64,000 bases of DNA from Homalodisca vitripennis. Lineage: Eukaryota > Arthropoda > Insecta > Hemiptera > Cicadellidae. Position numbers and translations under genes: made by a program. The stretch lies in contig NC_060208.1 of the NCBI RefSeq assembly GCF_021130785.1, positions 55,951,001-56,015,000 of the forward strand, read 5' to 3'. How positions within the stretch are numbered: position 1 is the stretch's first letter; each line of letters starts with the position of its first letter. Below the pieces are notes generated by a model. The model was given only the letters and a program-made list of their open reading frames with translations, had not been told where the DNA came from and made no database searches. Below, in pieces: positions 1-10,900 of the stretch.

Positions 1-449
1 AGAAGTATCAAAATTAACAAAACAACTCCTATAGATAAATATTTCTTTTATGAATGTTTTCAGAAACTAGTTTTAAATACAAAATAATACTCTAATTTAG
101 TAGAAAACTGGGTGTAATTTCCTCCAAGAGGTCATTCATTCCATGTCAAATAAACCAATGATCTGAACCTTGACCTCTCATATTTTGATGATTTTTTTGT
201 ATAGAAGTTGAACCTACTAATTTTACATTTTTCTGCCTTTTGAGTGACAGGCTTTTAAAAATCACCAAAAAGGCAGTTTCAGTCTTGTCTCAGTATTTTC
301 CATACAATTTAGGTAAAAATCTAGCTAAAGGGCTCAAATTTATGGCATTTTCCAATTTGATTGCTCTTTTATTTGATATATCCCATGAACATGTATTGTA
401 TATTTTGAATCCTTTTGCATCCTCCCAAAAACTGTTTTTGAAAAATCCA

Positions 450-1017
450 AAATACGTGCCTTTAAATTATGTTAAAAAATATGTTATTTACTTTATAACT
501 GACTATATAAGTTACAAGTTTAAAGTTAAAATTAAGCTGATCTATTTGTGTCAAATTAAGAAATTGCTCAAAAGTAGTCTCAGGTTTTACAATGTTATTT
601 CTGATGGAACTGACATATTCAATAAAAAAGTCATTAAGAACACTGGAGTGTAAAGCAATACAGCTATGGTTGGGCTTAGATTGTATGTTAGGCCTAATTA
701 GGTTCCAAGCTGTCATGCATTTATTGTTAGATTTTTCAATTAGGTTAGCATTGTGATTAAGCTTAGCTTCTTTTATTGTTTTCTTGTATTTATGTACTAA
801 ATCCTTATAGGCTAGTTTGTTGAGGTTGTTCTGATTTATTTTAAAATTATCATATGCAAGTTTAACTTGACCCTTGAGCCTGACAAGATCTGATGTATAC
901 CATGATTGATTTGACTTATTAACATATTTGGGTTTAGTTTCATACTTACAGAGAGGGAAACATTGTTCAAAAGCGGTCTGTATACTTTCAAAAAACAGTG
1001 TAAAAGGATTATTAACT
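450..1017 (-). pseudogene. Inverted 5' part of a non-LTR retrotransposon (endonuclease-RT linker)
   Basis: Read on the minus strand, this stretch encodes the linker between endonuclease and reverse transcriptase of a Jockey/CR1-like LINE. From about 1017 downward it gives FFESIQTAFEQCFPL, then SWYTSDLVRLKGQVKLAYDN, a lysine-rich helix, CMTAWNLIRPNI and LNDFFIEYVSSIRNNI, ending near 460. The sequence right of 1017 carries the C-terminal part of a similar element on the opposite strand, so the two halves are head to head with the RT core missing. That is the pattern left by twin priming. A plus-strand reading frame starting at 963 covers the junction only as antisense of this segment. The outer (left) limit is not resolved; 1-450 shows no recognisable coding sequence. 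Confidence 0.7.
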
Positions 1018-1965
1018 GCATTAAACGAGGAGAAAACCCAAACTATTATTTTTATTTGAGATCAGTACCTCCAATAAATAATTTTAACACTAGCAAAGAG
1101 GTTAAGTTCCTTGGAGTTTGGATTGACCAAAGTTTGAGCTGGAAAAAACAAATAGAGCATTTTTGTACTAGGCTAAGCAGATTAACATTTCTTTTTTGTA
1201 GGCTAAGTGACATTTTACCTGATGACTATGTTAAGACAGTGTACTTCTCACTCTTTCAATCTGTTCTCAGCTATGGAATTGTTTTCTGGGGGAGTAGCCC
1301 ACACCTAAATAATGTTCTAGTCATACAAAAAAAGGTTTTAAGAGTTATAGCTAAAGTTAACCATAGAGAACACTGCAGGCCTATTTTTATTAAGTTTAAG
1401 ATTTTAACTGTTGTTAATTTATACATATTTAATATCCTGTTAACTAGTTTTAAGAACCCCTGCTTACATGAAAAAAGGGCTGAGGTACACAACTTCAACA
1501 CCCGAAATAAAAACAATTTTGATGTACCTTTTGTTAGACTTGGAAAAAATCAATCTAGTCATAGGATAGTGGGTACAAAAATGTTAAATAAGCTGCCTAA
1601 AGAAGTGCTTAATCTTACTTTTAAACAATTTAAAATAAAACTCCAAAATTGGCTAATAAGTAATCCTTTTTATCATGTAAAAGAATTTTTTGACTTTCTT
1701 GTTGCTGAAATCTGTAAGTAATTAACCTAAGGTTTTCACTTCTCTCACTGCCTGTACATTGTTATTTAGTTCTAATTTACCAAATAATTAAGGTTGTTTT
1801 CTTAAATTTCAACCACAAAACTTTCATATTTGTGTACTTCCAATCTCAATTTTATAGTTCCTTTGACAATTGTGAACAACATGCTTCCTGTTTTTTGACT
1901 ATACCTCATGCATGTAAATCTATGCCTTATGGGTAGTAAAGGCTGATTCTTGATTCTTGATACAG
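1018..1965 (+). pseudogene. 3' part of a non-LTR retrotransposon (end of RT, C-terminal domain, 3' tail)
   Basis: The plus strand begins near LNEEKTQTIIF, shifts frame once, and continues KEVKFLGVWIDQSLSWKKQI (RT thumb region), LSYGIVFWGSS, VIQKKVLRVIA and FKIKLQNWLISNPFY before a stop at 1719-1721. This order is typical of the C-terminus of Jockey/CR1-type LINEs. The 3' untranslated part ends near 1965 in a short tandem of GATTCTT units, a common type of LINE 3' terminus. The RT catalytic core is absent, so this copy is dead. It pairs with the inverted segment on its left as a single insertion. Confidence 0.75.
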
Positions 1966-2214
1966 TATATGAAATTTCAGAATGGAAAGTAGATGGGTTC
2001 TTATTTTAAAAATATATTTTGCTACTAGAGTACATACTGGTTTAGTGTGAGCAGCCATCGCTATATTTATTAACCCAAGAACTGGCAGTCACTTTTTCCT
2101 CATAAGGCAGGCCATTTTTGATGTTATACCCATACTTTAAAATGTTTGTAAGACATACATTTATACTAAAAACCTATATTTGTAATACATTATTTTTCAG
2201 AAGAATGTAGAGAT

Positions 2215-3365
2215 AATTATGGTATAAAAACATTATGCATAAAACCATTAAAACATTAATGTTTTGTATGTGGAAGGACCGCACCTGGTAATATAATAAA
2301 TATTAGAATCTGAGATAGCCAATTTATTCTTCATTTTATATGGTTTCAGAAAATAAATAATAGTATCCACGTTCTCTTGAAGAAAAATTAACCCATTGCG
2401 GATCACTTACGAGCTGTGCTCGTCACACAGCGGCCGGGCCTAACGGCACAATGACAAGCTCAGGTCGCAAAAGAGGTCTGCCTTAAAATTTCCCTCCAAA
2501 TAGTTCTATTAATGTCTGATAGATTGGGCAATTGTTTTCACTTGTCAACTAAGAGTGTTTAACAACGGTCTACGTTCAGTTTTCAAAAGTTTTATAAATA
2601 TCCTACAGATCGCAGTTGTATGTCGAAGTAGAAAAATCATTCATATGAGTTTACTCTCTGCGTTTTAGCACTTCTGATTGGTTGTTTTCCTCAGCTGTTA
2701 TTGTAATAGTAACTAGTATCGCATTTTATATTATAATTTGCGTGTCATAATATGAGCTGATCAAAATGGAAAACTAACGATGGTCTGAACTTGATCGATA
2801 TTTATTAGAGATATTTATTACAAAAGTTCATAAACAATATTTTATTGTATTTAATTATTTTGTTTTTAAGAATATAGATGGAGATATTTTTATAAACCGG
2901 AATCCAGTTCTACGTAGATATGAAGTGAGTATACAATAGCGAGCGAGCGATACGATATGGCGCACCATTGCTGTTCGTTCGGTTGCTGACCGTAAATTAA
3001 TTCTAGCCTGCTGGTGCCCGCGCGCCAAAACAATACAATCCGCAATGGGTTAAATATTTTGTAAACACCACACATAGTACACAAAGGCTAAATTTGTTAC
3101 TGTAGGTAAAATTATTTTCAAAAATATAATTCTTACACAAAATGTTTCCAAAACATACCAAAATTTAGAGAATTATATGGACTACAAAACAATAAATAAA
3201 TGAATAACAAATTTTAAATTTTAAAAATTTTTCTTCAAAAGTGGTGGGACATACCCTAAATTTGTTAATAAGTATACAATCTTTAAAAAAATTTAAATTA
3301 AAAAGTAAATTTTAATACGAAAATATTTTATTGATTATATTAATTTTACAATAAATAAATACTAA
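2215..3365 (-). repeat. Dispersed repeat D1, copy 1 (interrupted by a TTAA MITE)
   Basis: The reverse complement of 2215-2391 and 3054-3365 matches 37590-38160 and the sequence just right of 40640 along most of its length. Shared blocks include CTTCAAGAGAAC, AATGAAGAATAAAT, GGCTATCTC, ACAAATTTAGCCTTTG and TTTATTTATTGTAAAATTAA. The two copies are clearly diverged and carry no recognisable protein. A short block, ACAAATTTAG, recurs inside the repeat. This copy is split at a TTAA by the element at 2392-3049. Confidence 0.7.
2392..3049. mobile_element. piggyBac-type MITE, TTAA-flanked
   Basis: A 658-bp segment with inverted ends CCCATTGCGGAT / ATCCGCAATGGG is flanked on both sides by TTAA (2388-2391 and 3050-3053). 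A TTAA duplication plus CCC...GGG ends is the piggyBac signature. No transposase is encoded, so it is non-autonomous. It is less AT-rich than its surroundings (for example the block after 2400 and the GCGCGCC near the right end). The other D1 copy keeps an uninterrupted TTAA at the equivalent place (near 37977), which gives the empty site. Confidence 0.85.
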
Positions 3366-3651
3366 TATTGAATGCAGTAATATACAATATTAAATCAAAT
3401 TATTAGTTTATAAATTTATTATATTCAATTGAACAAATCTTATTCAAGTAAACACACACATACAAATAATAACATTTTGTAGAGAAATTAAAATTAAAAT
3501 TCAGAATTGTAAAATTGAGAATTTGTAACAATTGATGACTGTACTTTAATGAACACATTAGCTACATTTTTAGAAGTCTTAAGAATATAGAATTTTTGGA
3601 AAATAGTTTATGAAAATCTCTTGGATCACAAGAGGTCTACTAGAAACTCAC

Positions 3652-3871
3652 CAATGAGGTTGTCTACCTGACGAATGAAGTACTGTACTGTAGCTGCCAG
3701 AGGGTCTATGTGGCCCCCAAATGGAGGGTCCATCACCAGTGCCACTCTCCCCACCCCCCCTGCTGCCAGGAACTTGCGTAAAACATGTTTAGGCTCTTTG
3801 CTACATGTAGACATCACATGGCGGTTGAACATGTTGTACCACAAGAACTTCTCTCTCGGCCAGAACGAGTG
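3652..3871 (-). CDS. Zcchc4: Zcchc4 exon 6 (catalytic DPPFGG)
   Basis: The acceptor is AATGCAG and the donor GTGAGT. Encodes FLWYNMFNRHVM and the catalytic VALVMDPPFGGHIDPLAAT. It ends with one base of the next codon; the next exon lies beyond the left edge. Confidence 0.93.
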
Positions 3872-4925
3872 CTGCATTTAAATTAAATTACAAACTGTTA
3901 TTAATTTATATATATTCGACTCAGTACTATACATTATAAAATATATTCCATCTCAAATTTTCAGCAAAAATCTTCATAAATATAATACCAGAAATAAAAT
4001 AGGCTAAGCAAAACCCGACGTAGTCATATTTCAACTTCTCAAAAAAAATACAACAAATTAATAAATGTAGTTAATATGTATTCTGTAAATATTTTTAAAA
4101 CCAAGCTATACAACTGGTTACTAAGAAATCCATTTTATGAACTTTCAGAGTTTTGTAGTATTAAAGATATGAATTTCTAGGTTTCTAAATCTATACTCTA
4201 ATTCACTATTTTTAATTTAGTTGTGTACAGTTTTATTCCTAAATTAAGAAATATATATCACAAATACATGTATAAGATTTATTTATTAGAGAAATATTGT
4301 TTGACTATGCCACTTAGGTGTATATATGGCTTTGTTAATGCATTTTGTAAAATGACAATAAACATGATTTATTTATCTATTTTGATGGCTGAAGGCATTT
4401 CACATCAATGAAAAGTTATCCAGACGATATATATAAAACTGATTTCAATATAACATGCTATTTTGGGAATTATTAACAGTAACAAAACTTACATATCTAT
4501 GGTCGAAGTCCAGTAGCAATGACTGCATGTCTCCTGCTGCGGCTTGTATGTGCTCATGTACTCGAGGGGTACCGAGACACAATACTCGTGAGACTCCAGC
4601 TCTCTCAAGGTTCTCTATTATCACCTGTATATCAGAACATAACCATGTTGTTCTTGGAAGAGATTTATCGAGTTATACTATATGAATTCTTGGTTGATAA
4701 TATGAATTATTCTTAAAACTTACCGCTTTTATAAGCGATAAGAACTTAATCATCTTTAATTTACAGGAGCAAAATTATAGTTTATTTTTAAGTTTTTTAT
4801 AACATACTATTCTCACTGGTATTATTGTCAAGCAAAGAAAAATATTTACGAGCAATCCTTTATGCAAACACAATTTTTAGCTTATTATAAAAGTTTTATC
4901 AAAAACATAACTTTAATTTCGTAAT

Positions 4926-4974
<49 letters not shown>

Positions 4975-7900
4975 ATATATATATACTTAGTGAATATATA
5001 TTAAGTAGACTTCTACTTAATGTAGATACAAATATATATGTACAAATCCTTAACATTTCAGCATTTGCCATTTTCAAAAAGGATTTATAAAGAATAATAA
5101 CAATAATAATAGTAACTAATTGCATAATATAAAAATAATAACACATTTTGCTTAAATTCACAAAGAAAAAATGAGGTACCGTACCTTGGATGTAGTGTCT
5201 GCAAACAAATATTGTGCCTCTTTCTTTGATCCCTCCTTAGGCTTGAGTAGCTTAAAAAATATTACAAAGCTTTAAAGATTAAAATAAATAGAAATTAAAT
5301 GTACAGTACTTACTTATAATTAAGTATACAATATTGTATTGTATTTTTAATCAACAACACCACAATATACATTAACAATTACTATTTTAATATGGCCCAT
5401 ACAACATTTATTGTTTTGACTGTTTATAAATAAAATGTTAAACTAATTTTGATTGCAATATTAATGATTTAGTAAAAACATGGTTATAAAGAACAAGAAA
5501 GTATCAATATAATACAGTATTTTATGCACTTGTAATTGGTTTAGTGAAATATCATGAATATTAAAATAGAATGTTAGACCTCTAGAATGTTATTGCTGCT
5601 GTTTTACCTTTTTTTAACAATTCAACACATATATAATTCATTATAACAGCGTTCAAGATTATTATCTACTTCATTATTATCTTGTACTCTTTTCTAGCAC
5701 AAACAATATCTCTCTTCCACCATTAATCATTAATCATAATATTATGAAATAAACTAAGTGAGCTCAAATATATACACGGATAATGAATAGAATAATACAT
5801 ATAAAGAAAGTGCTGTTTGTAAAACAATGGCACCTCTCATATCATAGCCTTCAAATGTAATTAATTTAATATTCTTAGTGAATACAGATTAGACCCTCAA
5901 AACCCCTTCTCAAATTTACGGTTTTCCCGACAGAAAATGTTTGATTCTCTAGCCTATTTTTAAACCAAATAAACAATTGTAATACTGTATTTAACCCTTA
6001 CGCCGCTGAGTGTAACAGTGATGGTTTATTGTATTTGCAAGAAATGCCACTACTAGCGATATGCGAGAAATCGGTAACGATTCATCGCTATCACCTATTT
6101 TAAGCTCCTTAGTTTTTACCTCCATGTGTCGACATAACATTGTGTATACCTAATAACTTTCCTTCCTGTTATGTTTGGAAAATACATATATCTAATTCGG
6201 AAAAAAATAGAGATAAATAAATATCAACACAGCGGTACCATGGGGCAGACTGTAGTCCAACATTGCTGGTCAGAGGTTTTTGGTGGACGAAATTTTGATA
6301 TGAGACAACGATTTGGGCAGTAAACAGGGTTGGTTTAGTACAATCAGCAAATAAACCAAATACTTCCCTCTGAACTCTATTTAATTAATTTATTGGGGGG
6401 GAGAGGGGCAAACCTAAGAATACCAAGCTATTTCAAAGGAAATTTCAGAGATTCAGAGAAATGAATACATAAAATTACAAATAATAACCTCTACCTTCTT
6501 CCTTTAAATAATAGAAATGGTAGATTATAAAATGAGCGTCCAGAATATACTCTATTTACATAAAAATGTATCGATATATTAATAGAGAATTTATTTACAT
6601 ACAACGCAAAGTACGAAGTATAGATATAATCAAAATTAGCGATCGCCTGTTTTCCGCTGAGCAGCTAATGTCTGTACATAGAACCAGCAGACACGATGGT
6701 GTTGTCAAATAAATACATAAAAATACGAATGTAGATTTTAATATTATCACGTATAAATCATGTTATTTTGTTACTATATGTTTATAGTTTTTGTACACAA
6801 AGTACTACAAGTACATATTTTACCAATCAGTAATTTGAGTACTGCCAATCGTTTTTGTCCACGAATAGATAGAGAAGATTCTGGACGATGTGCTCAAAAT
6901 AAATATAAAAAATACTAATTACAGCTAAAATATCACGTGTTGAACTACGGTAGTTTGTTATTTTGTTTATTTATATACATTTTTTCATACGGAAAGTACA
7001 AAAATGTTTTAGCAATCAGTAATTTGTGTACTACTGATCAGTAGTCGTCCGCGAATAAACTTATTTTTAGATTCGAGATTCAGCTTCCTTATATCAGTAC
7101 TTGTAATTTTGTGAACTCGTGATTTTACAAAGCATATTTAAGCACTTCTGTTGGTATCGAAATCGAGTGAAAAGAACCACAGTATCGGGTATTGGAAACG
7201 ATCCATCCCTAGTAAAAATTCCAGGGACATTTTTCTAGAGTCCAAGTTCATGCATAATGCACGCTTTCCCAGATTCTCATTGTTAATAGTAGCCCTGGTT
7301 AGAGTCCCGCAAAAGCATTATGGCTCAAGATATATCCCACTGACAGCCAACACATGAAAAATGCATCAGAAAGTTATATGATAAGGAAGTTACTAAAGTG
7401 CGGTTAGTTTGCAATCTGTATAATAAGTACCTAGACACCAGTACAGAAAATTACCTTCTGTAGCTGCACCAAGAATACAAGGACAATTAATGTTATCAAT
7501 TACTGACTCTAAAATATTTTGTGTTAGACTTTAAAATAATGCAAGAATAGAATCACCCCTTCACGACAACACATGTTCATTACATTACAGTCAAGAACTA
7601 CAAAACAACATGAAATAAGGCTCCTCATACACGTTGGACTATTTGGTTTGAACAGTTCAAATCGTCCAATTGATCGTCATGTGTGCGGAAAAGTCGTTCA
7701 GGTAAATAGCTGATCGGAGAACTGATGGGATTTCCAGCCATCGTCCACCAATCTCGCTCTGACGACAAAAATGTGCGTGGTTGATTCAGTCTGTTGGCCG
7801 TCTGCCGTCTGTAGACTGGTGACAACATAAGTTGCGTTTACTCTGGCAAGTAAAGTTGCGAGAGAATTTGCAACTACTGTCACCTAATGTGAACAATAAA

Positions 7901-10900
7901 AGCAATTTCACTCACGAGAACTATCGCAATTACATGCTACAGTTGTATTGGTGGTTGTTCCGGGAGTCAATAAAAAGTCTGTTGACATACGGCAGTGATG
8001 TCTCAGCAATGTTTATAATTTTAATTTTAATAGCCAACAGTGCTCTCCAGTTCTTACAAACAATACTGGTTGCATCAGCGTTCGCGAGAGCTCTTGCACC
8101 CGTTTAGACTAATGACTTTTACGGTCGGACACAAAACTTTTTAGACAGTGTAAACGTAGTTCAGTTGAGCTTTGGATGTGGCTGTGATATCAAAACATAA
8201 CATCACTTTCTTGGTGTGGAGTAATTGTTCATAGATCAACCGAGGCCTCAGCCACAATACGAGGGGAGACTTGCGCTGGCAAAGGAGTATAACTAACCAA
8301 GATAAACTCCACTACACTATCAACCGGCGTCAGATGGAGCTTGTGAACTTATTTGATCTTTACAAACCACGTTGTGTAAAATACAATGTTTTGAGATTAA
8401 TCAGTTCTTGATTCAAGGAGCTTTATTTTATAAGTTCTTGGAGACGGAAAGATTATTTTTAAATTTGCCCGGTTCTCAGGAAGATTCCTGACTTATTCCC
8501 GGATGGGTGACCACCCTGTTAATATGTTGTTTTATCAATGAAATCTTAAATATATTCATGGGTTTGAAATAGTTGATGAGTGATTTAATTAAATTAAAAC
8601 TATAAGTTTTCAGTTGTGGTCTTAGGAATCACTATCATAACATTATTTGTTAAAGCAAGCACTTTTGTACAAGTACCTGGGATGGGTGAGCAAGCATGCT
8701 GTCGGAAATTATGGTCTGTACATTATGTGAAGCATGCTGTGCTCTCCTGACAGTCAGATCCAACTGGGAACAAGAATGGCAGTAAAGCCGATCTTTGGGA
8801 GATGCCTGCTTCACTTTCTCCAGTCTGGAAATACAAAAAAGATCAACAAATTGTCAACACTGAAATCACAAAAAATAAGTATTGAAATTACAAATGGCAC
8901 TTGTAGAAAATTCTGTATCCAATTCCCCACTGAGGCCAGGTAGAATTGTGTTTTCACTGTAGGAAACATTTTTGGGTGGAAAAGAGGTTCTAATGTGAAA
9001 AATTAGAAAAAGTATTAAAGAGATAATCCTTCAAACTATACTTTAAAAAAGAGTGAAATGTTCCAGCTTGCTGGAAAGGAAGGATGAGGTTGAGGTTTAG
9101 CAGTGAGTGATCTTTAATAATGTACCTCACATAATTTGAAGTTAAGATTGGAAGAAGTGAACTCTTCAGGGTATCTGAGTAGCAGATGTCCATTCCTCAG
9201 AATAAAGAGTATAGCCTGCATAAACAGACATTGTATAGTTATTTTTAGGATTCCTAACTTTGGTATCTGAGGAGAATCAAATCATAACACAACCTTACTA
9301 TTCCTTTGTTTTGATCAATGCATTATGTAGACCAATCGTGAGAGTGAGTGAGGAACAATCTTTATAGACCAAACTAAAACGATCGGTCGTCGATATTAAT
9401 TGTCTGACAGATCGTTACATATATGGACAAGCTTAACGCGACTTAGGGGAAGGGCTAACCAAGATAACATGACAGTGGTAACTTTGAATCAAACGGTGTC
9501 GTGTGGGTCCTCCAAAAACAATGTCAATTACAACAAAATTACTGCAGCAACTATGCACTTCCAATGCACTCTGCAAAAATCAGGGGAAAACATTACCAGC
9601 ACATTGACTGATGCATTTCTACTATTATTATTAAATACTTACAAATCCGATCCCACCTCTATAGTAATTATGTAACACCACATAAAATGAATTTTATAAT
9701 TTGTTTTTAAGTGGTATAAAAAAGGATGCAAGTTATGCATAAATCATACCAGCCAGTTTCCTATCAAACTTAATTGCCTATAATGTACCAGTCTGATTTT
9801 AAGTTGAAGACTTAGATTTAAGCATGTCATTTTTTATCTCATACCCTAATAAATCTGTGTGAGTCTGAATTTAAGCATAGTTTCTATTTCCATTTCTAAA
9901 TAGTATGCATGCATTACAATATATAATGATTAAAATTAATTGATTCCCTAAGGAAAATACAATTTTAATAATACAGTAAATTTAAAAAATTATATATATA
10001 CTGTAGCACTTCTAAAAATTTTGATTACCTGACTTCCAGCTTAGCATGGTCTATATTGGGCAGCATCCTCTGCCTCTCCATTGCCCAAATTTGTTGTAAA
10101 TTTTCTGAGAACACTTCACCACAAACATGGTAAAACGGACAGTGTTTGCGATCTCTGTATGCTGAGCAGGCATAGAACTCTTGCTTGAAACTATCTTGCA
10201 CTCTCAAAAACTTGAGAGTTGGTCCTAAAAGATAAAATGAAGTGGTCTTATAAAGTGGCTGAGTGTGTGCACATGTTTGTGTTCAAAATAAATTCCTTTT
10301 TTATTCACCAATAAGTAAAAAAAAACTGGTTAATTTTATACTACAGTAGAACCCCTCATATCCGGCCACCACGGGACCGAGCCCCTGGCCGGATAACGAT
10401 TCGGCCGGATAAACCAACCTACAGTACACAGCACTTGACGAAACAAAACAATTGTACTGTACTGTACTAACCGCACTGGAAATAATCAACGAACTGTTTA
10501 CAGGTTAAACCTATTAGCTCAACTGAGGACAACACAGGAAAATGTAAACAAATAGATACACAAAAATAACGCAAGAGTCGTGGGAGACTAGTGCGTGCAA
10601 CTGCGCATCTGCAAGCCGTGGTAAATAAATTTCGATATTGGCTTCCGGGAAGTGGCCGGATAAACCGAGGTGCGGTAAAACCGAGGCCGGATATGAGGGG
10701 TTCTACTGTATCCATAATCTAATATTATTCATAAAACTACAGATCCAATTAGTTGAGGCAAGGTAATGATTGATTATGTTAAATTGCTCACATATTTTTC
10801 TGGCAATGAATACACCATGGTTATTTGGTAAACAAGAATTTTTATTTAAGTAATGCTGGGTTGCTACATTTTTTTGGATTTCCAGGTGTTTTATACAAAA

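Noticed and set aside
240..653. 137-residue plus-strand open frame
   Set aside because: It has no recognisable domain, and its right part is antisense to the LINE linker read on the minus strand. AT-rich chance frame.
5998..6240. Possible piggyBac MITE starting TTAACCCTTACGCC
   Set aside because: No matching inverted right end with TTAA could be found within about 1 kb; CAGCGG near 6230 is too short to count.
8460..8525. 5S rRNA-like stretch (GGATGGGTGACC)
   Set aside because: Only a short 3' segment is similar; the 5' half, internal promoter boxes and terminator are missing. At best a decayed 5S-derived SINE piece.
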